This document shows, piece after piece, positions 1-10,082 of a DNA stretch of 64,000 nucleotides; within the stretch, counting starts at the first letter, position 1; the number at the start of each line of letters is the position of its first letter. Source of the stretch: Thermoanaerobacter wiegelii Rt8.B1 (GTDB lineage: Bacteria; Bacillota; Thermoanaerobacteria; Thermoanaerobacterales; Thermoanaerobacteraceae); contig NC_015958.1 of NCBI RefSeq assembly GCF_000147695.2, positions 350,501-414,500 on the forward strand, written 5' to 3'. The notes below the pieces were generated by a model. It saw nothing but the letters and a program-made list of their open reading frames with translations, ran no database searches and had not been told where the DNA came from. The position numbers and the translations under genes were made by a program.

Positions 1-577
1 AAGGTACATGGTCTTCATCTGCCTCTATGTATAATACCCTTACTTCTTTCTTCTCTTTTATTTCTCTCTTTACTTCTACTTCTCCTATTTCCCTTATTGC
101 GTTTAATACCGTCTGTTTACTTAGCTCCTCTGGACATGCTTTTTTACTACTTCTTTCATATGATTCTTCTATCGCGTTTTCTACTAACTTTATCTTTACT
201 CCCTTTTCTATCCTATCGTGCCGCCCTATCTCTAATGCATCATCCACCAAATATGTATATCTCCCATCCTGCCTAGATTTGTAATATGTCCTCTCATATT
301 CAATATCTCCAAGAATTGTCGTTAACCTCTTTTTATCTTTTCTTTCTACTATCCATTTTTCTTTCCTTCTCTTGTCTTCTTTTATTATCCTATCTAACTC
401 TTCAATAATTGCTTCTATTACTTCACTACCTAGTTTGTCCGTGATTTCCTTTATTCTTGCTACAAGTCTTGTAATATCCATTCCTTCGTTTAATAAATCA
501 CCAAAAATTTCTATCACTTCTCTAGTGAAATTTAGAGCGTTTTGTAGTATAATATCTTCAAAAATATATTTTTTCAC
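1..577 (-). CDS. ISLre2 (UPF0236) transposase, N-terminal part
   Basis: The minus-strand frame starts at a GTG behind AAAGGGGTG and reads without a stop to the window edge, giving about 192 residues. It aligns without gaps to the N-terminal part of the transposase at 13626, from the helical N-terminus through the stretch [10 protein letters not shown], which belongs to the RNase H-like region of this family. Known family members are about 450 to 480 residues, so more than half lies outside the window. Whether this copy is active cannot be judged. Confidence 0.85.
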   Translation of the reverse strand, partial: MKKYIFEDIILQNALNFTREVIEIFGDLLNEGMDITRLVARIKEITDKLGSEVIEAIIEELDRIIKEDKRRKEKWIVERKDKKRLTTILGDIEYERTYYKSRQDGRYTYLVDDALEIGRHDRIEKGVKIKLVENAIEESYERSSKKACPEELSKQTVLNAIREIGEVEVKREIKEKKEVRVLYIEADEDHVP

Positions 578-682
578 AAGAGACACCCCTTTCTGTGATG
601 TTTTGTTTCCTATTTCTATTTTATCACAGGGGTTGTCTCTTGTTTTTTTCACTTTAAAAATCCTACGATAATTTTACACTAT
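1..682 (-). mobile_element. ISLre2-family element, 5' part, cut by window edge
   Basis: The terminal sequence ending in ACACTAT at base 682 is the same left end that opens the copy at 13521. Reading the minus strand, the two copies can be followed side by side for over 600 bases with few differences. The element continues beyond base 1, so its other end and any target duplication cannot be seen. It lies in inverted orientation to the copy at 13521, with both transposase starts facing the 12.8-kb segment between them. Confidence 0.9.
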
Positions 683-1195
683 CCTTGAATTTGGCAAGTG
701 ACAAACAAATTAAATGTCCATCTGAAGGCTATTTAATATGGCAGATGATGTTGTTGGTCTTTCAATTGTAACTTTAAAATTTTTTTGGAGTACATCCGAG
801 AGTCTTAGTATTATTAGAACTTCTATATATAGACTTTCCATAGTTAGGAACATTATAGTATTCAGAAATCCAAGATATTTATCGCAAAATTTTTTGTTTC
901 TTGCTTTACTTTTTTCATTCTGCATCTATAATAACACAAAGTAGATGATAACATAATCATAATAAGTAAAATTGCATTAGTGTGTGTAAAATACGCCAAA
1001 CGAATAATTCCTGAAAATAGCCACTATACAAAATCATCTTGAAGAAATATTATTGTATCGACGAAGTGGATTTTATTATAAAACATTTAAAATTTCCGCA
1101 TTTATTATGGAAAAGTAATAAATTTTAATTTAGACACTTACTTGTTATAATACAACTGTAAACGATGGGTAAGCTCTTAAAAGGTTGATCATCAA
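683..1195. other. Intergenic region, no supported gene
   Basis: Between the ISLre2 end and the regulator relic there are only short open frames. One on the minus strand (710-925, 71 codons) has a hydrophobic middle, but it lacks a good ribosome site and I do not recognise it. A TATAAT at about 1145 could be the -10 of the regulator that follows. I see no other structure. Confidence 0.5.
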
Positions 1196-2024
1196 ATGGA
1201 TGCGCGCAAAAAGAAGATTCTCAAGAAGCTACTTGAAAATAAAAAGCCGATTACAAGTGAATATCTATCAAAATTACTTGGTGTGTCTTCAAGAACAATA
1301 CGGAATGATATAAAAGAATTAAACGAAGAGCTGAAAGATAAATCAATAGAAAATAATTTCACTCCCGGGAGTAGGATATTTCATTAGATTCACTGGAGGT
1401 GATAAAGAAAAAGGTATTATAAAAGAAGTGATGGATGATGATAACTACGTCGTTCCTACCATGCCGGAAGAAAGGGTAAGGTGTATAATTAAGAAACTTT
1501 TATATAATGATTGCTTTATTACATTTGAGGAACTTGCGAGAGATCTTTATGTAAGTAAATCAACGATAGTAAATGATGTAAATAAAGCAGTAGAATGGCT
1601 TACAAAGCATAACCTTAAACTTTTTAGAAAGCCTAATGATGGCATTAAAATCGAATGGAATGAAATGAATCTAAGATTTGCAATATCTGACTACCTTAAT
1701 GAACAAAATAATAAATCGGCATTATATGATGTGTCTGCTTTTGAAGAGATGTTTAAAGATATTAGTCTTGAAAAAATGAAAAATATCATAATTGATGCTC
1801 AAAAAGAGATGGATTATAAACTTTCAGATATTGCATTTTATACCTTACTAATTCATATAGCAATTGCAATTAAGAGAATAAAGCAAAATAAAACAATAAA
1901 CGTTTCCAATGAAGCTTTTAAAAATATGAAAGATAAAAAAGAATATAAGATTGCACAAGGAATAGTTAAAGCCATAGAAAAGAGTTTTGATATAAATATG
2001 CCCGTAGGTGGAATTTGTAAATGA
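1196..2024 (+). pseudogene. BglG/LicR-type PTS transcription regulator, broken
   Basis: The first 55 codons encode a typical N-terminal winged helix (ITSEYLSKLLGVSSRTIRND). The frame then shifts near base 1350, where the next frame continues with LPGVGYFIRF. After that come a second helix-turn-helix (FEELARDLYVSKSTIVNDV) and the first PTS-regulation domain. The protein stops at a broken PRD1 end (2022-2024). The second PRD and the EIIB/EIIA-like modules of full-length family members are missing. Intact regulators of this type activate sugar PTS operons when phosphorylated by HPr and EII. No PTS genes lie next to it, so it is probably a decayed leftover. Confidence 0.8.
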
Positions 2025-2214
2025 GAAAGCTAAGAAATTTTGTGATGTATTCGTTTTGCGTCCAGCGCTACTGTTGACTTTTACCTTTATCCCATTTCAT
2101 TATTTTCTCCCTTTGTGTTATAATTTTCTAAGGGACATTTTTATTAATGTGTTTTGACATCTTGATAACTTCACATATGGCAACACGATAAAAGACTTTT
2201 GGGGGAGTGATTTT

Positions 2215-3384
2215 ATGGAAAACTTTGTTTTTTCAAGCCCTACAAAAATTATTTTTGGTAAGGGAACAGAACATCAAGTGGGTGAAGAGGTAAAAAAGTA
2301 TAGCAACAAAGTGTTGTTTTGTTATGGTGGAGGAAGTATAAAAAAGTCTGGCCTATATGATAAAGTTGTAAATTCTTTAAAAGAAGTTGGAGTTGAGTTT
2401 ATAGAGCTATCAGGTGTAAAGCCTAATCCAAGGCTTAGCCTTGTGCAGGAAGGAATAAAATTATGCCGAGAAAATAATATCGATTTTATTTTAGCTGTTG
2501 GCGGAGGAAGCGTTATTGACACTGCAAAGGCTATTGCAATGGGTGTGCCTTATGAGGGAAATGTGTGGGACTTTTTTGCGGGAAAAGCGCAGCTTGAAGA
2601 GGCTTTACCTGTAGGTGTCATCTTAACTATCCCTGCAACAGGAAGTGAGGCAAGCGATGCTACAGTTATTACAAATGAAGACGGATGGTTTAAAAAAGGG
2701 TTTCATCATGACTTGATAAGGCCTAAGTTTGCAATTATGAATCCAGAGCTTACATATACATTACCCAATTATCAAACGGCCTGTGGTGTTGCAGATATTA
2801 TGGCCCACGTCATGGAAAGATATTTTACAAATGTCAAAAATGTTGATTTGACTGATAGGCTTTGTGAAGCTACTTTAAAAACTGTTATAAATAATGTGCG
2901 TATTGTGCTAAAAGACCCAACAAATTACAATGCAAGGGCAGAAATTATGTGGGCGGGTACCATCGCACACAATGATTTATTAAGCACAGGAAGGATAGGA
3001 GATTGGGCTTCCCATAGAATTGAACATGAACTAAGCGCTATTTACGATATTGCTCATGGAGCAGGACTTGCAATTATCTTTCCAGCCTGGATGAAATATG
3101 TATACAAGCATGATATAAATCGCTTTGTACAATTTGCTGTAAGAGTATGGGATGTGGACTTACCTTATGAAAACCTCGAAGACATAGCATTAGAGGGTAT
3201 AAGACGAATGACAGAATTTTTTAAAGAGATTGGTCTTCCTGTTACCCTTAAAGAAGCAGGCATTTCTGATGACAGATTTGAAGAGATGGCCAATAAATGT
3301 ACAGACAATGGCAACAAAAAACTCGGCAATTTCGTAAAGTTAGGAAAGGAAGATGTCATTAATATCTATAAATTAGCAAAGTAG
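2215..3384 (+). CDS. Iron-containing alcohol dehydrogenase (butanol dehydrogenase type)
   Basis: This 389-residue cytoplasmic enzyme belongs to the group III, iron-dependent alcohol dehydrogenases and most resembles NAD(P)H-dependent butanol dehydrogenases (BdhA/YqhD type). It would reduce aldehydes to alcohols at the end of fermentation. The N-terminal half has the nucleotide-binding GGGSVIDTAKAIA stretch near residue 95. The C-terminal half has metal-ligand motifs: the aspartate and histidine of GVADIMAHVMERYF, then IEHELSAIYDIAHGAG. The ATG follows GGGGGAG. The gene stands alone, with a terminator just downstream. Cofactor preference and substrate cannot be told from sequence. Confidence 0.9.
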   Translation: MENFVFSSPTKIIFGKGTEHQVGEEVKKYSNKVLFCYGGGSIKKSGLYDKVVNSLKEVGVEFIELSGVKPNPRLSLVQEGIKLCRENNIDFILAVGGGSVIDTAKAIAMGVPYEGNVWDFFAGKAQLEEALPVGVILTIPATGSEASDATVITNEDGWFKKGFHHDLIRPKFAIMNPELTYTLPNYQTACGVADIMAHVMERYFTNVKNVDLTDRLCEATLKTVINNVRIVLKDPTNYNARAEIMWAGTIAHNDLLSTGRIGDWASHRIEHELSAIYDIAHGAGLAIIFPAWMKYVYKHDINRFVQFAVRVWDVDLPYENLEDIALEGIRRMTEFFKEIGLPVTLKEAGISDDRFEEMANKCTDNGNKKLGNFVKLGKEDVINIYKLAK

Positions 3385-3390
3385 AATTTC

Positions 3391-3421
3391 TAAAAGTCAG
3401 TCATTATTGGCTGACTTTTTT
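3391..3421 (+). terminator. Intrinsic terminator after alcohol dehydrogenase
   Basis: The stem AAAAGTCAG pairs with CTGACTTTT around a short AT-rich loop and is followed by a T run. It lies a few bases after the alcohol dehydrogenase stop. Confidence 0.85.
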
Positions 3422-3559
3422 GCTGTGATTTTATATTTTTTTAATAATTAATTAATAATTTGTTACAAATTGGACATAAAAACTGATATAATTTATGATA
3501 TAATCTATATTGACAAAATGTGACGTGTGAACCGAGTATTTTTAATATGGGGGATCGAT

Positions 3560-6034
3560 ATGGAAAATAATGCAAATTTAAAGCGAAGTGAAAGGAGAAA
3601 GCATAAAAGAAAAAATGAAAACAACAGTACCATTAGAAATATATTAAAATTTTTAGGATATGCAATATTGATTTTGATTTTTATAGGAGTTGGGGTAATA
3701 GGAGGCAAAGTTTGGGCAATAATTAAAAATACTCCACCGATTTCGCAGGAGGCTTTGACAGCACAAAGCCAATCCTCCATTGTATATGCAAAAGACAGCA
3801 ATGGTCAGTGGCAAAGAGTAGCAATACTTCATGGGGCTGACAATAGGCTGTGGGTTCCTATAGAAAAAATACCCAAAGATTTGCAAAATGCTTTTGTTGC
3901 TATAGAAGACCAAAGGTTTTATAAAAATAATTTAGGGATTGACCCCAAAAGAATCATTGGAGCTCTTATTGCAGATATTAAAGCAGGAGGTAAACCTGTT
4001 CAGGGTGCAAGTACTATAACGCAACAGCTTATAAAAAATACCATGCTTTCCAATGAAAAAACACTTACCAGAAAAATACAAGAGGCTGTACTTGCGTGGA
4101 GATTAGAACAAAAGTATACAAAAGAGCAAATACTTGAAGCATACCTTAATACAATATATCTTGGAGGGCCTAATGTAAATGCTTATGGAGTGCAGGCAGC
4201 AGCTTTAGCTTACTTTGGCAAAGATGTAAGCCAATTAGATTTAGCCGAATCTGCTATGATTGCTGGCATTACTAATAACCCGTCACTGTATTCACCTTAT
4301 GCCAATTTAGAAGCTGCTACACAAAGACAACACCTTGTTTTAAAAGAAATGCTCGAACAAGGGTATATTACTAAAGAACAGTACGATAAAGCAATAGCAG
4401 AGAAATTGGTATTTAAAAAGACGAATTTTACCACATATGAACATAAATATTTTATAGACCAAGTCATAAATGATGTAGCAGATGAATTGTCTAAAAAACT
4501 CAATATTTCTCATGACGAAGCAATAAACAAAATATATAATGGCGGACTCAGAATTTATTCGACAATGGATTTGAAAATACAAAATTATGTTGAAGAGGCT
4601 TTTAAAAACCCAGAACTTTTTCCTATGAATTCAAAGATTAAAGACGAAGTTCAGGGTGCAATGGTTGTTATGGATTGGAGAACAGGAGAAGTTAAGGGAC
4701 TTGTAGGGGGACGTGATACTTCTAATATAGTTAGAGGATTCAATAGGGCAACTCAAGCTTATAGACAACCGGGCTCTTCAATAAAACCTCTTACAGTTTA
4801 TGGACCGGCTTTGGAAAGTGGGCTCACCGCAGCAACAGTTGTTGATGATGTTCCAACAACTTTTGGCAATTGGACTCCTCACAATTACGAAAGTTCCACT
4901 TATAGAGGGCTTGTTACCTTGAGAGAAGCTTTGACTCATTCATTAAACATCCCTGCTGTCAAAGTTGTTGATAGGATAGGTATAGCTACTTCTGCAAACT
5001 ATGGCAAAAAATTTGGACTTGATATAACCAAGAACGATATGTATTTACCCGCTCTTGCCCTTGGGGGACTTTACAAAGGAGTTACGCCTCTTCAAGAAGC
5101 TGCTGCTTATGGGGCAATTGCAAATGGAGGAGTTTATACAACACCTATTACTTTTACTAAAGTCACAGATTCTGAAGGGAATTTGATTTTAGAAAATAAA
5201 CCGTTAAGACATGTAGTTTTAAGCGAGCAAAATGCTTATATATTAATGAACATGATGCAAGACGTTGTAAAATACGGCACAGGTACTCGTGCGAGGATTC
5301 CTAATATGCCTGTTGCTGGTAAAACTGGAACTACTGATAATTACAGTAATGCATGGTTTTCAGGTTTTACTCCTTATTATGTTGCTACTGTGTGGATGGG
5401 CTATGATAATAATTCTATTTCATTATACGATACCAGAACAGGTACTAAGGTAGTAGGTGGCAGTTACCCTGCTCAGTTGTGGAAGACAGTGATGCTTCAG
5501 ATACACAAAGATTTACCATATAAAGATTTTGTAAGGCCATCAGGAATTATTTCTGCGACAGTATGTCGCGATTCAGGAGAACTTCCTACAGATTTGTGTC
5601 ATTTAGATCCTCGGGGTGACAGAACCTATACTGAAATTTTTGCACAAGGTACCCAACCCACAACTTATTGTACTGTTCACGTAATGGTTAAAATAAATTC
5701 TCAAAATGGTAAACTAGCAACGGATTTAACTCCTCCTGATTTGGTAAAAGAAGCTGTGTTTATAGATCCACCGGGTAGAACACCAGCGCAGAATGCAGTT
5801 GCACTAGATGGAAAATATGTGGTTCCAAAAGAATACGACGATATTGTTCCGCCACCACAGAATTCTACTAATGGTAATGCTCCAGGGGATAATACTCAAC
5901 CACCGCCCGCTAATAACGGTGGTACAGAGCAACCTCCTGGAGGAGAAACGACCAATCCGCCTCCTAACAATGGTAATTCTCAAACTACTCCGCCTAGTAA
6001 TAACTTTCCTCCCACAACAAATCCAACACCATGA
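3560..6034 (+). CDS. Class A penicillin-binding protein (PBP1A/1B type)
   Basis: This bifunctional peptidoglycan synthase has about 824 residues and is anchored by one membrane helix. After a basic cytoplasmic tail comes the helix at residues 27-50. The GT51 glycosyltransferase domain follows (catalytic Glu of AIEDQRFY near 116, then QGASTITQQLIKN). The transpeptidase domain has SSIKPL near 404 as the SxxK serine motif, SLN near 470 and KTGTT near 587. The C-terminus ends in a long Pro/Asn/Thr-rich tail, as in other Firmicute PBP1A proteins. I chose the ATG at 3560 because GGGGG lies just before it; a GTG at 3527 is also in frame. A strong hairpin terminator follows. Confidence 0.95.
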   Translation: MENNANLKRSERRKHKRKNENNSTIRNILKFLGYAILILIFIGVGVIGGKVWAIIKNTPPISQEALTAQSQSSIVYAKDSNGQWQRVAILHGADNRLWVPIEKIPKDLQNAFVAIEDQRFYKNNLGIDPKRIIGALIADIKAGGKPVQGASTITQQLIKNTMLSNEKTLTRKIQEAVLAWRLEQKYTKEQILEAYLNTIYLGGPNVNAYGVQAAALAYFGKDVSQLDLAESAMIAGITNNPSLYSPYANLEAATQRQHLVLKEMLEQGYITKEQYDKAIAEKLVFKKTNFTTYEHKYFIDQVINDVADELSKKLNISHDEAINKIYNGGLRIYSTMDLKIQNYVEEAFKNPELFPMNSKIKDEVQGAMVVMDWRTGEVKGLVGGRDTSNIVRGFNRATQAYRQPGSSIKPLTVYGPALESGLTAATVVDDVPTTFGNWTPHNYESSTYRGLVTLREALTHSLNIPAVKVVDRIGIATSANYGKKFGLDITKNDMYLPALALGGLYKGVTPLQEAAAYGAIANGGVYTTPITFTKVTDSEGNLILENKPLRHVVLSEQNAYILMNMMQDVVKYGTGTRARIPNMPVAGKTGTTDNYSNAWFSGFTPYYVATVWMGYDNNSISLYDTRTGTKVVGGSYPAQLWKTVMLQIHKDLPYKDFVRPSGIISATVCRDSGELPTDLCHLDPRGDRTYTEIFAQGTQPTTYCTVHVMVKINSQNGKLATDLTPPDLVKEAVFIDPPGRTPAQNAVALDGKYVVPKEYDDIVPPPQNSTNGNAPGDNTQPPPANNGGTEQPPGGETTNPPPNNGNSQTTPPSNNFPPTTNPTP

Positions 6035-6039
6035 GAAAA

Positions 6040-6086
6040 AAGCATACTTGAAAGCATAGCTTTCAAGTATGCTTCAGTTTGTTTTT
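6040..6086 (+). terminator. Intrinsic terminator after PBP gene
   Basis: A perfect 16-bp stem, starting AAGCATACTTGAAAGC, has a 3-base loop and is followed by a T-rich run. It begins six bases after the PBP stop. Confidence 0.9.
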
Positions 6087-6133
6087 ATAAAATGTGCTAT
6101 TATTAACTTAAGGTACAGTTGGAGGGGTTAAAT

Positions 6134-8482
6134 TTGAAAAAGATTGTTTTATTAATGATGGTTTTAGTGTTATTTTTATCAGGGTGTGACAATTTAAAAA
6201 CCCCAGGGGAAGCTATAAAACCTCCGAAAAATATTGCAAATGCCGCCTTGCAAGACGGCAATGTGCCTTTGTGGACAATTCAAAGTAATGGAGAAAGATT
6301 TTTTGATACGACATTTATATCAGAAGATGAAATCGTTACTTTAGTGTATAAAGATGGCAACATATATTTGAGAAGTTATGACAAAGATAAAATGATTGAA
6401 GAAAAACTTTTGGGGACAAAAGCAGATTATAGAATATTAAATACCTCTTTAAATAAATTTGTGGTTAAAAAAGGAGAAACAGAAATAGCACTTTATGATG
6501 ATAAGTTAACTGAAATTTTAAATTATAATGTGGAGTCTAAAAAGATTGATTATCAAAAGAATGTGTTAGATGCTATGGTGTCTCCTGATGGAGAAGCTGT
6601 TGTTATTTCCAATGTATACTATAAGGATAATTATCCAGCTGATGGCGAATTAATATTGTTCAATCAAAATAAAATTGTCAAAAAGATAAATCATGTAATA
6701 CCGAAACTTGAAAATTTTAGCGATAATAGCGAAAAATTTTTGTTTATTGATTTAAGTAATAGAAATGACAACAATAATTTGATGCAAGAGAAAGAAAATG
6801 ATGTTCTTTATCTTTCCTCTAGTGATTTGCTACAATATAACATTTATGTGTATAATAGAAATGGGAAAATGATAAAAAGAATAAAGATGCCGCTCAGCCC
6901 ATCAAAGGTAGAAGGAACTTCTGGCATGACAAAAATTTCGGCTTTATTATCTGCTGATGGCAATACAATTTTATTTTCCAGTTATTTTGATAAAAAACTT
7001 TATATAGAAAAATTAAATGGCGACAAAACAGAGATCCCAACGATAGCAGAGAGGTTTTACACTAATAAAGATGCTACTAAGTTTGTTATAGGCAATTATG
7101 GAGTTTCTAAAATTTATGATAGTTGTGGAAAGCTTGTAGATTATATTGTAGTAAATTACGGACTTATAAATGATGTGCGTTTTGAAGGGAATAATACTTA
7201 TTTTGCTATAAATGGCACAACAATTCCTAACGCGAAAACTAAAGATTACATAGGGGTCATGGATGAAAGTGGAAATATGATTTGGACTGCCAAAGTCTAT
7301 GATACTATAGCAATGCTTAAATTTTCTCCAGATGGCAAAAGAATTATGGCACAGTCTTCTAAATCTATATCAGTATATGACTATCACAATGGGAAAATGG
7401 ACATTATACCTCGCCCTATAAACGGAAAATATCCTGAGTTTGTCTGGAAAAGGTTGTTAAATGAAGATATTGAAGGAGAAAATGCTTTTATATTTACGGA
7501 TGAATTAGAAAATATTTATATAGCTAAAAATACTAATTTGATAAAGGCTACAAAAAATGGCAATCAGTTTTGGATGGTAGGTACAAGTAAACCTATCAAA
7601 TTTTTGGATTTATCTCGCAATGGAGAGTTAATTGCTTTAGTCATAGAAGATGAAAAAGGCAGTGAAGTGATAGTTTATGATAAGTCAGGTATGGTGATTT
7701 CCCACAAATACATAATAAAAGGGCACGAAGTAACTTCCGTTTCTGTATCTCCTGATGGAGAATATTTTTCCTATGCAGTATCAACGCCTGAAAATGAGGA
7801 ATATGGCTCTTTTATTGATTTTTTTAATGATAAAGGGTATATGATATGGGAGCAAAAAATAAAATCTACTTTTGTTTATGACTTATCTATAAATAAAGAT
7901 ATAGTAACTGCCTCTTTTGATGATGGTAATTCTTCTGGAATTTTAGCGATGGATTTTAGCGGCAAAGTTTTTTATAATAAAGACATGAAAAGCAATGAAC
8001 CTTTTATAACAGCTTCAGAGGATGGAAAAGCGTTTTTACTCTTAGGTTTTGACGGTAGTATTGGATTTTATAATAGAGAAAAGGCACTTTTAAGTGAAAA
8101 CTATACAAAAAAAGGAGTTATACAACAAGCTTTAATGTCTAAAGATGGGAAAGCAGCGGTTCTAATATCTTTCAGCAAAGATTATAAAGAATATTATATT
8201 ACATTTTTTAACAATTTTAATATGACAAAAACTATAACTTCTAGTTGGAAAGTTAAAAAAGCAGTTATGACACCTGATGGAAATTATATAGTAATTTTAT
8301 CTCAAGAATATGACAATACCATAAACAATGCTAATAAAATAACTATGTACGACAAACAAGGAAATACTTTATATAGTTATTATCATAAAAGCGGTATTTA
8401 TGATATTGCTATTACGGAGGATGGTTCTAACTTGTACATATATTCCGCAGATGGTTACGTATATAAGTATCGCAATAAATAG
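6134..8482 (+). CDS. Large beta-propeller-like lipoprotein, function unknown
   Basis: This secreted lipoprotein has about 782 residues. It starts with a signal peptide ending in the lipobox LSGC (Cys 18), so it should be tethered to the outer face of the membrane. The rest is made of repeating blades with motifs such as FSPDGK, VSPDGE, MTPDGN and TEDGSN, typical of WD40/TolB/YncE-like propellers. No catalytic motif was seen. The TTG at 6134 follows GGAGGGG at good spacing. The gene sits 24 bases before the M28 peptidase gene and could share its transcript. A role in cell-envelope binding or sensing is a guess. Confidence 0.7.
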   Translation: MKKIVLLMMVLVLFLSGCDNLKTPGEAIKPPKNIANAALQDGNVPLWTIQSNGERFFDTTFISEDEIVTLVYKDGNIYLRSYDKDKMIEEKLLGTKADYRILNTSLNKFVVKKGETEIALYDDKLTEILNYNVESKKIDYQKNVLDAMVSPDGEAVVISNVYYKDNYPADGELILFNQNKIVKKINHVIPKLENFSDNSEKFLFIDLSNRNDNNNLMQEKENDVLYLSSSDLLQYNIYVYNRNGKMIKRIKMPLSPSKVEGTSGMTKISALLSADGNTILFSSYFDKKLYIEKLNGDKTEIPTIAERFYTNKDATKFVIGNYGVSKIYDSCGKLVDYIVVNYGLINDVRFEGNNTYFAINGTTIPNAKTKDYIGVMDESGNMIWTAKVYDTIAMLKFSPDGKRIMAQSSKSISVYDYHNGKMDIIPRPINGKYPEFVWKRLLNEDIEGENAFIFTDELENIYIAKNTNLIKATKNGNQFWMVGTSKPIKFLDLSRNGELIALVIEDEKGSEVIVYDKSGMVISHKYIIKGHEVTSVSVSPDGEYFSYAVSTPENEEYGSFIDFFNDKGYMIWEQKIKSTFVYDLSINKDIVTASFDDGNSSGILAMDFSGKVFYNKDMKSNEPFITASEDGKAFLLLGFDGSIGFYNREKALLSENYTKKGVIQQALMSKDGKAAVLISFSKDYKEYYITFFNNFNMTKTITSSWKVKKAVMTPDGNYIVILSQEYDNTINNANKITMYDKQGNTLYSYYHKSGIYDIAITEDGSNLYIYSADGYVYKYRNK

Positions 8483-8506
8483 TTTTACTGAGAGGGGGCT
8501 TTTAAT

Positions 8507-9670
8507 TTGAAGAGCATTGACTATTTAAAGGAATTGACTAAGTTTGAACACAGGGGCTCTGCGACAAAAAATGAAAGGCAAGCCGCAGAGTATATTTTGC
8601 AGGAATTGAAGAAGATGGGGTATAAGGTTGAGAAGCAGACTTTTAAAACTACAAGAGACAATCTCTACATGCTTCCTTTACAAGTGGGTGTTTTGTTATT
8701 TATTTGCGGTTTTTTCTCACAGATGTACGGCGGACCTTTAGAAATAGCAGCATTTTTACTCAGTTTATTTGCAATAGGTCTTTTGTTATTAGAAATAAGT
8801 GGTAAGCCTGTTGAAACTAGTATAATGCCGAAGTTTTTGTCACAAAATGTTTTTACAAGTTTTGATGAAAGCCGCAGCAAAAGAATAATTGTATCAGCTC
8901 ATTATGATACGCAAAGAGGAAGTCTTATGTTTCATCCTAAAATTGTCGATAAACTAAGTGTAATTTACAACATTTCATATATAGGATTTGGACTTATTCC
9001 AATTGGAATTTTGCTTAATATTTTTAATTTAGATGTTATAGCTTCTGTGATATTGTATATAGGGCTTATTATTGTTTTTGCAAATATAATTTTTATGGCT
9101 GTATGTGAAGTGACGGGTAGGTACACACAAGGAGCAAATGATAATGGCACAGGGACAGCTCTTACTCTAGCATTGGCAAATTATTATATAAACCATAAAG
9201 ACAAGTTTCCAGATGATGTTGATATGGTATTTTTATTTACTGGAAGTGAAGAAACAGGAGAAAGAGGGATGAAAAATTTTATAAAAAAATATAGAAAAAA
9301 ACTTACTTTAGATACCAAATTTATAATACTTGACAACCTTGGAACTGGAAAAATTACGTACCTTGAGGGGGAAGGAATGATATTTTATAAAAGAGCCGGG
9401 AAAATGTTACTTGATATAGCAGAGGAGATGGTAAAAGGTCATGACGGAAAAATTCAAAAAATGAAAAATTTGCTCCTTCCTACAGATGCTCTTCCAGCAA
9501 TAGCTGCTGGATTTGATGCAATAGCGTTTCTTGGAAAAGATGAAAATGGAAGACTAGGTAACTACCATTGGCATACAGATACAATAGAAAATGTCGATAC
9601 AGAACTTTTAAGTTATGAAGAGGAATTTTTTAAGGAATATTTGGTTAAAGTAGCACAAAGATTAAATTGA
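8507..9670 (+). CDS. M28-family zinc peptidase with membrane segments
   Basis: This 387-residue protein has an N-terminal helical region, two groups of hydrophobic segments (roughly residues 50-95 and 150-195) and an M28 aminopeptidase fold split around the second group. The zinc-site motifs are visible: SAHYDT near 130, GANDNGTGT near 210, GSEETGERG near 250 and a late His in YHWHTDT. The TTG start follows GAGGGGG. It probably cleaves peptides at or in the membrane. The lipoprotein gene just upstream may be in the same operon. The natural substrate is unknown. Confidence 0.8.
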   Translation: MKSIDYLKELTKFEHRGSATKNERQAAEYILQELKKMGYKVEKQTFKTTRDNLYMLPLQVGVLLFICGFFSQMYGGPLEIAAFLLSLFAIGLLLLEISGKPVETSIMPKFLSQNVFTSFDESRSKRIIVSAHYDTQRGSLMFHPKIVDKLSVIYNISYIGFGLIPIGILLNIFNLDVIASVILYIGLIIVFANIIFMAVCEVTGRYTQGANDNGTGTALTLALANYYINHKDKFPDDVDMVFLFTGSEETGERGMKNFIKKYRKKLTLDTKFIILDNLGTGKITYLEGEGMIFYKRAGKMLLDIAEEMVKGHDGKIQKMKNLLLPTDALPAIAAGFDAIAFLGKDENGRLGNYHWHTDTIENVDTELLSYEEEFFKEYLVKVAQRLN

Positions 9671-9682
9671 CAAAAAATTAAC

Positions 9683-9711
9683 TTGACTATATTTGAAAAA
9701 TCGAATATAAT
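9683..9711 (+). promoter_or_regulatory. arsR promoter with embedded ArsR box 1
   Basis: TTGACT at 9683-9688 and TATAAT at 9706-9711 are separated by exactly 17 bases. The palindrome TATTTGA-AAAA-TCGAATA (9690-9707) fills the spacer and reaches the -10 element, the classic place for a repressor. The same palindrome occurs before the next three transcription units. Confidence 0.85.
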
Positions 9712-9732
9712 GTATATGAAAGGGTGAAAAAA

Positions 9733-10020
9733 GTGGAAGCTGACGTATATACTGAAGCTGCCGAATATTTTAAGGCATTATCTCATCCTACAAGGATAAA
9801 AATAATAGAACTTTTAAGCAAAAAAGAAATGTGTGTGTGTCAGATGATGGCAGCATTAAACTTAGATCAATCTCATGTATCAAGGCATTTGATGGTGTTA
9901 AGAGCAAACAAAATGGTAAAAACTAGAAGAGAAGGCACTATAATTTATTATTCTTTGACAGATAAAAATATCACAAATATTATTGACGAAGTAAAAAATG
10001 TTTTTTCTGTTAAAAAATAG
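9733..10020 (+). CDS. arsR: ArsR/SmtB-family metalloregulatory repressor
   Basis: This is a winged-helix repressor of about 95 residues. It carries FKALSHPTRIKIIELL at the N-terminus, then EMCVCQMMAALN, where the CVC pair sits at the start of the DNA-recognition region, as in arsenite/antimonite-sensing ArsR proteins (ELCVCDL motif). The recognition helix is DQSHVSRHLMVLR. I favour the GTG at 9733, since AAAGGG lies upstream at workable spacing; a GTG at 9724 is in frame. It is expected to bind the TATTYGA-N4-TCGAATA boxes at 9690, 10038, 11265 and 12440 and to release them on metalloid binding. The true inducer is not shown by the sequence. Confidence 0.9.
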   Translation: MEADVYTEAAEYFKALSHPTRIKIIELLSKKEMCVCQMMAALNLDQSHVSRHLMVLRANKMVKTRREGTIIYYSLTDKNITNIIDEVKNVFSVKK

Positions 10021-10037
10021 AGTTTTTTTACTTGATA

Positions 10038-10055
10038 TATTTGAATATTCGAATA
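10038..10055. promoter_or_regulatory. ArsR box 2
   Basis: TATTTGA-ATAT-TCGAATA is a near-perfect palindrome with the same four-base spacer as box 1. It follows a possible -35 TTGATA at 10032 and precedes the NifX-like gene by 27 bases. Confidence 0.8.
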
Positions 10056-10082
10056 TAGCAATATAAAAGGAGGTGAAAATTA

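Noticed and set aside
683-944. Two overlapping 70-codon frames on opposite strands after the first ISLre2 end
   Set aside because: Neither has a ribosome site or recognisable domain; most likely chance or old debris.
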